Shown: positions 1 to 8,471, counted from the first letter of the stretch. The stretch: DNA of 64,000 bases from Balneolaceae bacterium (GCA_017640605.1 JAEPQH010000001.1:350117-414116); one strand, 5' to 3'. Notes: generated from the sequence alone by a model not told the origin. Numbers and translations: made by a program.

Positions 1-52
1 ACTATTGGGGCGCTTTTATGCTTACAGGAAACCAGAGTCCGTTAACAAAAAA

Positions 53-68
53 ACCGGCAAATGCCGGT
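53..68 (-). terminator. Rho-independent terminator of the TPR gene
   Basis: The stem ACCGGC/GCCGGT closes on a short AAAT loop. Read on the minus strand it is followed by a run of seven T, and on the plus strand by CTTTTG, so it could work in both directions. It lies about 65 bases downstream of the stop codon of the minus-strand TPR gene. Confidence 0.75.
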
Positions 69-132
69 CTTTTGTATCCAATACTATTGTTATTAATAGG
101 AAGTGTTAGTTTTTACTTACGAAGAGTAATTG

Positions 133-876
133 CTATCTAACTTTATTAATGGCATTTAAATAGCTTTCTGCCACTCTGCTATATTGTCCATCAAGTTCAA
201 TAGTGTTTTGTAGAGCTTGTTCAGCTTCCGGCAATTTCTCTAACTGTACGTAGGTGTTCGCTAGATACCAATAGCCTTTTTCAAGAATCAGCTTATTGAT
301 ATCGTTTTTGGTTATTACATTGGAAAAACTCTCTAATGCATCCGAGTAATTACCATAATTGTATTGTATAGACCCCAAACTTAGCGAGAGTAGTGCAATT
401 TCTTCAGTATCAGAAACTTCCGAAATTTCTTTTTCCAGCAAACCTATGGCTTCTTCTGTATTGCCATCGTTTGCCAATCTGATTGCAGTTTTTATCACTT
501 CGTTATTGGTGATGGCCGGAGAATCGTTCGAACTACGGTAAGTATCGTATTCAATCCAAGCTAGAGCGTCTAATTCTGCCGGGCCGTTTGATGCTGTATA
601 GTTTAACACACCGATAACCCCAATGATTATGGCTATAGCTGCAGCCACACCGTAACTTGCCACTTTTCGTAATCGGTAAGTTGCTGGCAATTCGTCGGCT
701 TTCCTTCTATCCAGAATTACTTGTTTCAAATTAGCTACACTTTTAGTGTAATCTAAATAGTACTCGTTTTGTACCAGCTCCGCCCATAGCTCGTCTACCT
801 GTTCTTCGGATAATTTTCCATTGATATAAAGATCAATCTTTCTCTCAAGATCTTTATTTAAGTTACTTTCGATCAT
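133..876 (-). CDS. Membrane-anchored tetratricopeptide-repeat protein
   Basis: This 247-aa protein has a charged cytoplasmic N-terminal region (1-70), one hydrophobic membrane segment (about 72-93, AAAIAIIIGVIGVL) and an outer domain of TPR-like helices (about 125-245; the clearest repeat includes GNYSDALESFSNVI and LPEAEQALQNTIELD). The layout of a short soluble head, one membrane helix and periplasmic TPRs resembles anti-sigma-factor-like TPR proteins common in Bacteroidota, but no sigma factor is adjacent in the window. A role as a protein-interaction scaffold at the inner membrane is inferred. It is transcribed alone, ends in a strong terminator and diverges from the TlpA-like gene. The domain layout is clear; the function is not. 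Confidence 0.8.
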   Translation of the reverse strand: MIESNLNKDLERKIDLYINGKLSEEQVDELWAELVQNEYYLDYTKSVANLKQVILDRRKADELPATYRLRKVASYGVAAAIAIIIGVIGVLNYTASNGPAELDALAWIEYDTYRSSNDSPAITNNEVIKTAIRLANDGNTEEAIGLLEKEISEVSDTEEIALLSLSLGSIQYNYGNYSDALESFSNVITKNDINKLILEKGYWYLANTYVQLEKLPEAEQALQNTIELDGQYSRVAESYLNAINKVR

Positions 877-1180
877 AATATTTTATCGTTCAAGTGATGA
901 TTACTACAATTTATTTTCAATAAAAGGAATTGTAACGGCGAGCAACGTACCTTGAACTACTCTGCATGGTTCTACTCTATACCCTATTCTGCAATTCCAA
1001 CAACTGTAACAATAAACCCTGCGTTACATTTTGTTGTTACCATGTAAGGAGCATTCTTTTATGCTTTTGTTACATCCTCATCAAAAAAAAATTCAAATAT
1101 TTCGCACTATTAAAAGTACGAATGTAACTTCTTGTCACACAGTTATAAGAGTACTTTACTTAGCAATAATTTCATTAGAA
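877..1180. promoter_or_regulatory. Divergent control region with a cluster of TGTAAC/GTTACA hexamers
   Basis: This 304-base region separates the minus-strand TPR gene from the plus-strand TlpA-like gene. An open frame runs into it from the right (from 1031), but that extension lacks the sequence character of a protein and precedes a good lipoprotein signal peptide, so I treat it as noncoding. The hexamer TGTAAC or its complement GTTACA occurs at 932, 1005, 1023, 1069 and 1123, with a near match at 1036. Copies in both orientations suggest a dimeric regulator. No convincing promoter box was recognised. Confidence 0.4.
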
Positions 1181-2641
1181 ATGACTAATAAAAAAACATC
1201 GTTTTTACTACTCTCAATCACCTTTTTTATAATTTTCTGTGCGTGCACACCACAAAACCGCACGTTTATTAAAGGAAATATAGATTATTTGGGAGATGCT
1301 GATATCTACCTAGAGACCATTCCTTTACATTATAAATACTCCGAAAAGACTCGAATTCCTATCAACGTTACTGATTCTGAGTTCAGTACCCAAGTTAATA
1401 TTACTGAACCTCAAATCATTTATCTAGGCATACAAGACGAACAATATCCTATCTATGTAACACCGGGAGAAACGGTATCACTTGATATAGGCCGCGCAGA
1501 TTTCCCCAAAAAACTTGGAGTTGATGGATCCGGAAGCAATGCTAACAAAGCTTACCAGCAATATTTACAAGCCATTGACGGATTGGAATCACAAATAAAA
1601 GCGGAGATGGATAAGTTTAAAGTTGGTAACGACAATAAAGCGCTGGAACTGAGTTCAGAGAAGGTTAAAATGGCAGAAAATCATTTAAAAGACACTGACT
1701 TCAACAATCTTTACCTAAAAGCTTTGGGTGAAGATCTTGTTCTACAAATACGAGCTATTGAATATTCAGCTCGCCACTACGATAATTATAATGCTGATTC
1801 AGCTCGGCAAGAGCTTTTTGATTATGCTAAAGAAATTAACTTTTTTACCCTACCAACTTTAACTGCACAACGGGCAGGAATTCGTGATTTCACACATTAT
1901 TATGCTCGCACCTTCGGAATTTATGATTCTGTAAATCAAGCATTTGGTACTACCTTAGCTGAATATGACATCAAGCAGGTTGCGTATGAAGAATTAAATA
2001 AGAAGCGCATGCAAGTAATAGAGTACATCGAAGAACGTGACGCAAAAGCATACGCTGAACTCTTTTTGGTGGCTGAGAGAATTGGTGAGATTCCACTTGA
2101 GAAAGCAGCTCCATCCTACAAACGCTACTTAAACGAATATGCTGAGTATGAAGAATACACGAGTTTCTTAACCTGGTTCTATTCAGAAATTGAAAGTGTT
2201 TCTCCGGGGCAGCCCGCAATTCCATTTTCATTACCCGACAGTTCGGGCACCCTGTACACCATGGACGACTTTAAAGGAAGCTATGTTCTACTTGATTTCT
2301 GGGCGGGATGGTGTCAACCCTGTTTAGAGGAGTTTTCTTACATGCGGGATATTTATAACTCGTATAAGCGGGAAGAACTTGAGATTATTGGGATTTCTAC
2401 TGAGGTAGAACGATCTGTTTGGATACAGGATATAGAACGTTTTGATAATCCTTGGGTGCAGTTATATGGAGGCAACGGATTCAATCAGGAAACATTTAAA
2501 GCCTACAAAGGTGGTGGAATTCCTTTCTATATTTTGATCGATCCAGAAGGTAACATTGTTCGGTATAATGATATGCGTCCATCCTTTAACTTCACTGAGG
2601 TTTTGGATAGTTTACTAATTCATCATCAATCCCCTAAATAA
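1181..2641 (+). CDS. TlpA-like thioredoxin-fold lipoprotein
   Basis: The 486-aa product begins at ATG 1181, chosen because it gives a lipoprotein signal peptide (hydrophobic 8-19, lipobox FCAC with Cys22); the frame stays open upstream to 1031 without signal-like sequence. Residues about 30-130 are a beta-rich region like the N-terminal domain seen in Bacteroidota thiol-disulfide proteins, followed by a helical spacer (about 130-345). The C-terminal thioredoxin/AhpC-TSA-like domain carries the redox motif WCQPC (Cys378, Cys381) and the cis-Pro loop GGGIPFYILID. It should act in the periplasm as a membrane-tethered thiol-disulfide oxidoreductase, possibly in cytochrome maturation or disulfide reduction. 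The GH3-like gene follows after 7 bases, suggesting one transcript. The substrate cannot be read from the sequence. Confidence 0.85.
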   Translation: MTNKKTSFLLLSITFFIIFCACTPQNRTFIKGNIDYLGDADIYLETIPLHYKYSEKTRIPINVTDSEFSTQVNITEPQIIYLGIQDEQYPIYVTPGETVSLDIGRADFPKKLGVDGSGSNANKAYQQYLQAIDGLESQIKAEMDKFKVGNDNKALELSSEKVKMAENHLKDTDFNNLYLKALGEDLVLQIRAIEYSARHYDNYNADSARQELFDYAKEINFFTLPTLTAQRAGIRDFTHYYARTFGIYDSVNQAFGTTLAEYDIKQVAYEELNKKRMQVIEYIEERDAKAYAELFLVAERIGEIPLEKAAPSYKRYLNEYAEYEEYTSFLTWFYSEIESVSPGQPAIPFSLPDSSGTLYTMDDFKGSYVLLDFWAGWCQPCLEEFSYMRDIYNSYKREELEIIGISTEVERSVWIQDIERFDNPWVQLYGGNGFNQETFKAYKGGGIPFYILIDPEGNIVRYNDMRPSFNFTEVLDSLLIHHQSPK

Positions 2642-2648
2642 CAAACGA

Positions 2649-3788
2649 ATGAAAAAAATTGCAGTTTTTACACTTTTGATCTGCAATCTGGCGTGCTCAG
2701 CTTCCTCCGAGAAAGAATCCTTCAATACAAAATATACCGATCAAGAACTTGGTCAATTACTTGTTATTGGATTCAAAGGCACTGAAATAAATACTGAATC
2801 ACCAATTGTACAAAATTTAAAGAAATACAATATCGGTGGCGTAATATTAACTGATATTGATGATGCCACTGGAGCAACAGGTCGAAATATTGTTGATGCC
2901 AATCAGCTATTAAAATTATCTTCGGCTTTGGTTGCATACAGCCAAAATCCGCCAATCATTGCCATCGATCAGGAAGGTGGAAATGTTTCTCGTTTAAAGC
3001 AGGAATATGGATTTCCACCCACGAAAAGTGCCGAGTATCTGGGAAGAATCGACAATCCAGATTCAACACTTTACTATGCGCGCAGCATTGCTCAGGAATT
3101 TATGGTTGTTGGAGTAAATACCAACTTTGCGCCGGTAGTTGATGTAAATTTAAATCCTGATAACCCCGATATTGGAGCTTTAGAACGTAGTTTTTCTTCT
3201 AATCCCAATAAAGTGGTAGAACATGCAGGATATGTATTGGACGAATTCGATAAGGAAGGAATTTTGTCGGTTATCAAGCATTTTCCGGGCCAAGGAAGTG
3301 CAACTAATGCAACCTATAAAGGAATTCCTGACATCACTAACACTTGGCAAAGAAATGAATTACAACCATTTAAGGAATTAATAGAAAATCGAACCATACA
3401 TGCAGTAATGGCTGGTCATCTTTATAACGCAAACATCGACTCTATGTGGCCAGCTACCCTTTCTGAAAATACTATTCAAGATTTATTACGCGATTCAATT
3501 GGCTTTAAAGGAGTAGTTTTTTCTGAAGATATGCAGGAGGAAGCAATTCTAGAGTCATATGGGCTTGAAACTGCAATAGAACAAGCACTGAATGCCGGTG
3601 TTGACATTCTATTATTTAGAAATTTAGTCGAATACGATGAAGATATTGCCGAAAAAGCCATCACAATTATGCAGAAAGGCATTGCCGAAGGACGAATTAA
3701 TGAAACAAGAGTTGACAGCGCGCTTGCACGTGTTGGACGATTGAAGAAAGAAGTGATCGAAGATTTGTGTACATGCCTGACCTTTTAG
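2649..3788 (+). CDS. GH3-family lipoprotein, NagZ-like fold with altered catalytic loop
   Basis: The 379-aa product has a lipoprotein signal (lipobox LAC, Cys16) and a glycoside hydrolase family 3 N-terminal TIM barrel. Recognisable family motifs are AIDQEGG (105-111), KHFPG (210-214) and GFKGVVFSEDM (285-295), in which Asp294 aligns with the NagZ nucleophile. In NagZ enzymes the KHFPGHG loop continues into a D-S-H signature supplying the general acid/base; here the aligned residues are Ala-Thr-Tyr (221-223) and the loop reads KHFPGQGS. The EGG motif is followed by Asn instead of the usual Arg. Normal N-acetylhexosaminidase activity is therefore doubtful: it may act on another sugar or be a binding protein. 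The last residues overlap the next gene by 16 bases, so translation is probably coupled. Confidence 0.8.
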   Translation: MKKIAVFTLLICNLACSASSEKESFNTKYTDQELGQLLVIGFKGTEINTESPIVQNLKKYNIGGVILTDIDDATGATGRNIVDANQLLKLSSALVAYSQNPPIIAIDQEGGNVSRLKQEYGFPPTKSAEYLGRIDNPDSTLYYARSIAQEFMVVGVNTNFAPVVDVNLNPDNPDIGALERSFSSNPNKVVEHAGYVLDEFDKEGILSVIKHFPGQGSATNATYKGIPDITNTWQRNELQPFKELIENRTIHAVMAGHLYNANIDSMWPATLSENTIQDLLRDSIGFKGVVFSEDMQEEAILESYGLETAIEQALNAGVDILLFRNLVEYDEDIAEKAITIMQKGIAEGRINETRVDSALARVGRLKKEVIEDLCTCLTF

Positions 3789-4432
3789 AGGATATTGTCT
3801 TAAAAACAGAACAACATGTTCGTGAGAAACTAGAAGGCGAAGGGAGTGGGCATGATTGGTGGCACATTCATCGTGTTCGGAATACAGCGTTAACACTGGC
3901 CAAAGAAGAAAAGGCCGATGTTTTTGTAGTAGAACTAGCCGCCTTATTACATGATATTGCAGATCATAAATTTCATGATGGGGATGAAACGATTGGTCCT
4001 AAAGTTGCCGGTGCTTGGCTGGAGCAGCTTCAGGTAGATGAATCTGTTATCGATCACGTGAAAGAAATTATCCGCGATGTTTCTTTTAAAGGGGCCGGCG
4101 TGCAAACTCCCATGCGAACTATTGAGGGTAAGGTGGTTCAAGATGCCGACCGACTTGATGCAATTGGCGCTATCGGCATAGCAAGAGCATTTGCATACGG
4201 CGGTTATAAAAAACGAGAACTATATAACCCTGAACTCTCTCCTACCGAGCATTCAAACTTTGAAGCTTACAAAAGCGATACCGGCCCGACGATCAATCAC
4301 TTTTATGAAAAACTGTTATTATTAAAAGATCGAATGAATACTCGAACCGGAAAACGAATAGCAGAAGAAAGACATCAATTTATGGAATTGTATCTTGATC
4401 GATTCTATAAGGAATGGGATGGAAATTCCTAA
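3773..4432 (+). CDS. HD-domain metal-dependent phosphohydrolase
   Basis: The product is 219 aa from ATG 3773; a GTG two codons upstream is possible. It shows the HD signature: His31/His33 in HDWWHIHRV, the His60-Asp61 pair in LLHDIAD, and an aspartate in the QDADRLDA motif (about 124-129). Length and motif spacing match the small soluble HD hydrolases of the YedJ type, which cleave phosphate esters or nucleotides in the cytoplasm with bound divalent metal. There is no signal peptide. It overlaps the GH3-like gene by 16 bases and is probably co-transcribed with it, although that partner is an exported lipoprotein, so a shared pathway is not obvious. The physiological substrate is unknown. Confidence 0.87.
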   Translation: MPDLLEDIVLKTEQHVREKLEGEGSGHDWWHIHRVRNTALTLAKEEKADVFVVELAALLHDIADHKFHDGDETIGPKVAGAWLEQLQVDESVIDHVKEIIRDVSFKGAGVQTPMRTIEGKVVQDADRLDAIGAIGIARAFAYGGYKKRELYNPELSPTEHSNFEAYKSDTGPTINHFYEKLLLLKDRMNTRTGKRIAEERHQFMELYLDRFYKEWDGNS

Positions 4433-4444
4433 TAATTCCCGCTT

Positions 4445-4470
4445 GAGTATCAATATCGGATTCGATACTC
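4445..4470. promoter_or_regulatory. Dyad upstream of oxyR, candidate LysR-type operator
   Basis: The arms GAGTATC and GATACTC form a perfect 7-bp inverted repeat around a 12-base centre, ending 34 bases before the oxyR start. LysR-type regulators commonly bind interrupted dyads upstream of their own genes, so autoregulation by OxyR is plausible. It could alternatively be a weak terminator for the HD gene, but only three T follow the stem. Confidence 0.4.
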
Positions 4471-4504
4471 TTTAACGTACCGAAATTCTTTTATCACTAC
4501 TCTA

Positions 4505-5437
4505 ATGACATTAACACAGCTCTCTTACATCGTTGCCGTAGACAAGTACCGCCATTTTGCTACCGCTGCTCAAAAAATTTACATCACGCAGCCTACGTTA
4601 AGTATGCAAATCCAAAAACTGGAAGATGAACTTGGCGTTTTAATTTTCGATCGATCAAAATCACCCGTAATACCTACAGATGTTGGAACCAAAATCATCG
4701 ATCAGGCAAAAGTAATTTTAAGTGGCGCTAAACACATCGAAGATATTGCCGCTGTTGAAGATGGCGACTTGAAAGGTTCGTTTAAGGTTGGCATCATTCC
4801 AACCATCGCACCATATTTAGTGCCTTTGTTTTTAAAAACCTTCGTCGAAACCTATCCACAGATAGACCTGACTTTCGAAGAAGCATTAACTGCCGATGTA
4901 CTCGAAGGTCTGCATGATGATGAATTGGATGTGGGAATCATTGCGACATCTACCAACAACAATCTATTCGAAACTGAACTCTTTTTAGAGCCGTTTCTCG
5001 GGTATGTATCGGTTGGGCACAAATACGCCGGCAAAGACCTACTGACTTTAGAAGATTTATATGAAGAAAACCTGTGGTTATTAAACGAAGGCCATTGTTT
5101 CCGAGATCAAGTGATGAAAATCTGTCGCAAAGAAAATCAAAAAGTGAACAAAGGAAATGTGGTATTTGAAAGTGGTAATCTAGAGACGTTGAAACGTTTA
5201 GTAGAGCAGGATTTTGGGGTTACATTAATGCCGTTCTTGTCGATGGAAGACCACGATACGCGATGTGCTAATGGCGTAATTAAGCAGTTCAATGATCCTA
5301 TCCCCACGCGAAAAATTCGGATGGTGTACAGCCGCGAATATCTAAAGAATAATCTGATAGAAGCTCTAGCATCTACGATTATGAATACAATCCCGGATTC
5401 ACTTAAAGATCAGTCGCCGGAATTGTTGTTAGATTAA
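4505..5437 (+). CDS. oxyR: OxyR, LysR-family peroxide sensor
   Basis: This 310-aa LysR-type regulator has an N-terminal winged helix-turn-helix (about 1-60, with FATAAQKIYITQPTLSMQIQ) and a two-lobed effector domain (about 90-295). The peroxide-sensing loop reads GHCFRDQVMKIC. Its cysteines, Cys198 and Cys207, are nine residues apart, the same spacing as Cys199/Cys208 in E. coli OxyR, which form the regulatory disulfide on oxidation by hydrogen peroxide. This is strong evidence for true OxyR function. The next gene starts one base after the stop codon. A 26-bp dyad just upstream may be its own operator. No catalase or peroxiredoxin gene is adjacent in the window. Confidence 0.93.
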   Translation: MTLTQLSYIVAVDKYRHFATAAQKIYITQPTLSMQIQKLEDELGVLIFDRSKSPVIPTDVGTKIIDQAKVILSGAKHIEDIAAVEDGDLKGSFKVGIIPTIAPYLVPLFLKTFVETYPQIDLTFEEALTADVLEGLHDDELDVGIIATSTNNNLFETELFLEPFLGYVSVGHKYAGKDLLTLEDLYEENLWLLNEGHCFRDQVMKICRKENQKVNKGNVVFESGNLETLKRLVEQDFGVTLMPFLSMEDHDTRCANGVIKQFNDPIPTRKIRMVYSREYLKNNLIEALASTIMNTIPDSLKDQSPELLLD

Positions 5438-5438
5438 A

Positions 5439-6218
5439 ATGGGGCGCATGAAAAAGTCATTTGAACTATTTAGCCGCCAGGGAGCCAAATTCCTGATTCT
5501 TGAATTCGTCGTCATTTTCTTGGGAGTGTATCTGGCTTTTTTATTTCAAAATTACACCGCGAACCAATACATAAAATCGGAGCAAACTAAAGTATTAATT
5601 GGCTTGAAGGCTGATTTAGAATACTTTCGACTGTTCTTTCCGGGCTATTCGAGCAATGCAGAACGATTAGTACAAAACTGGAATGATGTTTATAGCTCCA
5701 ATGCCATTGATGATTTTTCCAGCTGGCGATTTATCCAACCCCAATACGATTATACCGCTTTAGAATACGCACTTAATGCAGATGCAGACGTCATCGACTA
5801 TGATTTACACACTCGAGTTGCCGAAGTTTATCAAGAGTTGCAAAAGCTTCGACATACTGAATTACTGATCACCGAAATTGCCATGAGTTATCAAGCGATT
5901 CCGAATAATATATCGGCTTCGGAAGAACTTGAAATTATTAAAGCTCAAAATCGGAATAAATTCCGATTGTTCATTGATCGCTCTGTCGATCGACACCGAA
6001 TATTGAGTCGCATAGCTGATATTTCAGAAACTGTTATACCAACAATCAACGAACGTTTTGAGCCTGAGACGTTAAAAGAAATTGAGCTGGAATTAATTGC
6101 GAACCAAATTCAACTATCGGGTAGTAGTCAAATAGATGAATATATTCCCTTGTTACTTCAATATTTTCCCAATCTGAACGAACAAGAAATCCGGACTGCG
6201 TTAAGCAATCCGGATTAG
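5439..6218 (+). CDS. Hypothetical single-pass membrane protein
   Basis: The 259-aa product is not recognised. Residues about 18-38 (FLILEFVVIFLGVYLAFLFQ) form a single membrane anchor following a short basic N-terminus, and the rest is a mostly helical, charged domain with no signal cleavage site and no catalytic motif that I can see. A second ATG three codons in (5448, MKKSFELF) is an equally good start. Because the gene starts one base after the oxyR stop codon it is probably co-transcribed with oxyR, which hints at a stress-related envelope role but proves nothing. Its last codons contain the hairpin that probably terminates the convergent gene. Confidence 0.65.
   Translation: MGRMKKSFELFSRQGAKFLILEFVVIFLGVYLAFLFQNYTANQYIKSEQTKVLIGLKADLEYFRLFFPGYSSNAERLVQNWNDVYSSNAIDDFSSWRFIQPQYDYTALEYALNADADVIDYDLHTRVAEVYQELQKLRHTELLITEIAMSYQAIPNNISASEELEIIKAQNRNKFRLFIDRSVDRHRILSRIADISETVIPTINERFEPETLKEIELELIANQIQLSGSSQIDEYIPLLLQYFPNLNEQEIRTALSNPD
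6188..6216 (-). terminator. Hairpin terminator of the SQR-like gene, inside the convergent coding end
   Basis: AATCCGGA pairs perfectly with TCCGGATT. The inner bases TGC/GCA extend the stem across one mismatch, leaving a GTTAA loop. On the minus strand the stem is followed by TTCTTGTT. The structure lies within the final codons of the plus-strand hypothetical gene, so one element could end both convergent transcripts. Confidence 0.55.
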
Positions 6219-6234
6219 TCAATATCAGTTAACT

Positions 6235-7434
6235 TTAAGGCAGATAAGAAAGGCCTCTTTTGAGTTTCCACATAAAGTATTTTTCGAGAAATACTTTAAA
6301 GAAATCGAAAATGACGTTTGGAATCATTAAAGCGAATACTCTCGGTTTGAATAAAGAATTGCTTAAAATGATCACTTCTTTTTCGCCGGCATCCATCACA
6401 CATAATCCCGGAATTTCGCCCCATGGCTTTTCTTCCATTTTATCGATGCCTTTAATCGTATTTATTACATTATGAGCAACTACTTTACCGGTTACATCGC
6501 TTGGATATCCGGTTTTAGGAACGCCAAAAGGAACTTCACCTTGCTCGAAAGTTGGGGCCACATTCACTGCTAATCCAGCTGCCCATACATTGGTTAACGT
6601 TTCATGACGATACGAAGGTAAAGTTGGTATAAATTGATTGGCCGGGCAGTTTAAGCCGGGTGAGTTTTCGATGAAATCAACACCGGTAAACGGAGGCATC
6701 AGCATTTTAAATCGAGATTCTATTTCCGAGCCGTTACTTAAAACTACTTTTTCTGCTGTTATCTCTTCAACCCCAACATTGGTGTGATAGGTGATATTAA
6801 ACAGATCCATAAACTTCTTGAGCATTGCTTCGCCCAATGGCATTCCGTCTATTCCAAAATGGCCTAGATAAGGTTCCGGAGTAATCCAGTGCAAATCTAC
6901 TTTTTTGCGGATTTTTTGATCTCGAAGCCATTTTTCCAAGTTAAACAGGAATTCGTAGGCTGCTCCCATACATCCTGCACCTTGTGTGGCACCAATTACG
7001 ATCGGCCCCGGGTTTCGTTTAAACTCTTCGAGTTTCTCACGAGTTTGCATTGCACCCACCGGAGTTCCGATGTACATCGTATGTTCTTTTAAGCCTGGAA
7101 CTACATCAAAGCGAACTTTAGGCCCAGTAGCTATTATTAAGTGGTCGTAGTCATATTTTCCTTTTTCGGTATGTACTACTTGTGCTTCGGTATCAACTTT
7201 AACTGCTGTATCGAGTACAAACTTTACGCCTTTTTTGGCTAACACTTTTTCTCTGGGAACCATTATATCGTCTACTTCTCGCCTACCGATAGGCACCCAA
7301 ATCAAAGATGGCACGTAGATAAAATCCGGGTTTCTGTCGATTAATGTCACATCGACTGATTTACCAAGCTTTCGCTTAATCTCCATCGCTGCAGTTGATC
7401 CTGCAAAATTTCCTCCAACAACCAGCACTTTCAT
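6235..7434 (-). CDS. Sulfide:quinone oxidoreductase-like FAD flavoprotein
   Basis: The 399-aa protein begins with an FAD-binding Rossmann motif (VVGGNFAGSTAA, 5-16) and contains LIIATGP (99-105) and a late NVWAAGLAVNVAP segment (282-294). Cys155 in ATQGAGCMGAAYEF and Cys345 in IPGLCVMDAG fall where the two redox-active cysteines of bacterial sulfide:quinone oxidoreductases lie (near 156 and 347 in the Aquifex enzyme). The C-terminus (about 365-399) is hydrophobic and basic, fitting peripheral attachment to the cytoplasmic membrane. It should oxidise sulfide or a related sulfane sulfur and pass electrons to quinone. A third cysteine, Cys263, is not at the usual third position, so another flavoprotein role is possible. 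A GAGGT ribosome site precedes the ATG. It is transcribed alone. Confidence 0.8.
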   Translation of the reverse strand: MKVLVVGGNFAGSTAAMEIKRKLGKSVDVTLIDRNPDFIYVPSLIWVPIGRREVDDIMVPREKVLAKKGVKFVLDTAVKVDTEAQVVHTEKGKYDYDHLIIATGPKVRFDVVPGLKEHTMYIGTPVGAMQTREKLEEFKRNPGPIVIGATQGAGCMGAAYEFLFNLEKWLRDQKIRKKVDLHWITPEPYLGHFGIDGMPLGEAMLKKFMDLFNITYHTNVGVEEITAEKVVLSNGSEIESRFKMLMPPFTGVDFIENSPGLNCPANQFIPTLPSYRHETLTNVWAAGLAVNVAPTFEQGEVPFGVPKTGYPSDVTGKVVAHNVINTIKGIDKMEEKPWGEIPGLCVMDAGEKEVIILSNSLFKPRVFALMIPNVIFDFFKVFLEKYFMWKLKRGLSYLP

Positions 7435-7482
7435 GATGTACCTCAGAATTAATTAATGTTACAACACCAATTAAATACAAAG

Positions 7483-7500
7483 GTGTGAATTTTGTGTGAA
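7483..7500 (-). promoter_or_regulatory. Paired TTCACAC repeats in the SQR-like promoter
   Basis: TTCACAC (minus strand) occurs twice with an 11-bp period at 7494-7500 and 7483-7489, directly upstream of CCTTTGTA, which resembles the Bacteroidota -7 element TAnnTTTG with one change. The pair lies about 50 bases before the start codon and could be an activator site. Confidence 0.3.
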
Positions 7501-7508
7501 GGCAGCTA

Positions 7509-8360
7509 CTAATTCTTTCTGATAAGGCGAAGACTAAACATATTTTGATTGGAGCATTGCGCCTCTTTAAAAATAGATCGGCTACTAAACTTATTTAGCA
7601 TCAAATACTTGATAGATTTTGGAAGTCCGGTATCGTCATTAAAACTGGTTATTTCATTTGTCCAGTAAAAGCCTGAATTTGGAATTTTTAAGGCAGGATT
7701 TTGTTCTAAAAACTTATCAATTTTTTCCTGAGCCAATCTCTTACTACCGAAACCGCTAAAATGAAAATTCATTCGTTCCGTTACTTCTTTCCATGCGTTT
7801 TCAGGGAAGAATGAGAACAATTGACGAAAATCTTCCTCGGTTGGTATTCTCCAGTTACTATATTGTTCAGAGGCATTTTTAGCGCCTTCGTACGTATATA
7901 AACGCCCGATTTTTTTTAAAACTCTACCTTCTAAAACAGGAAAACTACAATCTAATCCCACATCAATATCAATGTTACTCTCACTCCAAACCTGAGAACC
8001 AACTTTTATCCCTTTCAGGTTGAGATTTTGACTCTCTAATTCCCTTTTACTTTGAGCTAGCTGTTCTACCAGCTGTTTAAGTTCCTCAGCTTGTTTTAGA
8101 GTCAGATTATCAAATCTTGTTGGCTCGCGCCACAACCAGTCAAGTTCAACAGAATAGAGATTATTTCTTGAATTTTGAATAATGACCAAAACATCCTGTT
8201 CCACCTTAAATGATTTGGACTGAAGCATATTCGAGTGATCTAAACGTTTTCGTGACACCGTCACAAAATCGCCATTCACTTCTATTTCAAAGTCTACCTT
8301 TTTTTGATGTCCTTTTTCGGACTGACTCCCTTTATATATTTCAAGTTTATGTGAAAGCAT
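7509..8360 (-). CDS. FISUMP/DUF1566-like domain protein, cytoplasmic
   Basis: The 283-aa protein has a beta-rich N-terminal part (about 1-90), a short coiled-coil-like linker (about 85-115, AEELKQLVEQLAQSKRELES) and a C-terminal domain of the Fibrobacter major paralogous (FISUMP)/DUF1566 type. Signatures are KVGSQVWSESNIDI (119-132), NWRIPTEEDFRQLFSFFP (about 166-183), GFYWTNE and the closing SLRLIRKN. Such domains are usually on secreted or surface proteins, but this one has no signal peptide or membrane segment, which is unusual. It is divergent from the exonuclease-ligase operon. Function unknown; the domain call rests on motif order. Confidence 0.65.
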   Translation of the reverse strand: MLSHKLEIYKGSQSEKGHQKKVDFEIEVNGDFVTVSRKRLDHSNMLQSKSFKVEQDVLVIIQNSRNNLYSVELDWLWREPTRFDNLTLKQAEELKQLVEQLAQSKRELESQNLNLKGIKVGSQVWSESNIDIDVGLDCSFPVLEGRVLKKIGRLYTYEGAKNASEQYSNWRIPTEEDFRQLFSFFPENAWKEVTERMNFHFSGFGSKRLAQEKIDKFLEQNPALKIPNSGFYWTNEITSFNDDTGLPKSIKYLMLNKFSSRSIFKEAQCSNQNMFSLRLIRKN

Positions 8361-8440
8361 TACTTACGCTAAGAATGTAGTAGTTACTCTTTTCGACTCT
8401 ATGCCCTAAACAGTTAAGTTTTGACCCCATATTCTAATGA

Positions 8441-8471
8441 ACAAAGTATTTGTTACTGTGCCATACTTTGT
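8441..8471. promoter_or_regulatory. Inverted ACAAAGTA/TACTTTGT pair upstream of the exonuclease gene
   Basis: ACAAAGTA (8441-8448) and TACTTTGT (8464-8471) form a perfect 8-bp inverted repeat in the 178-base divergent gap. A further ACAAAGT occurs at 8520-8526. TACTTTG is one base short of the Bacteroidota -7 promoter consensus, so these may be promoter elements for the divergent genes instead of operators. Confidence 0.3.

Noticed and set aside
1031..1180. Upstream extension of the TlpA-like gene to ATG 1031
   Set aside because: The added 50 residues lack any signal or domain and push the clear lipoprotein signal peptide to the interior; the region also carries the repeated TGTAAC motifs.
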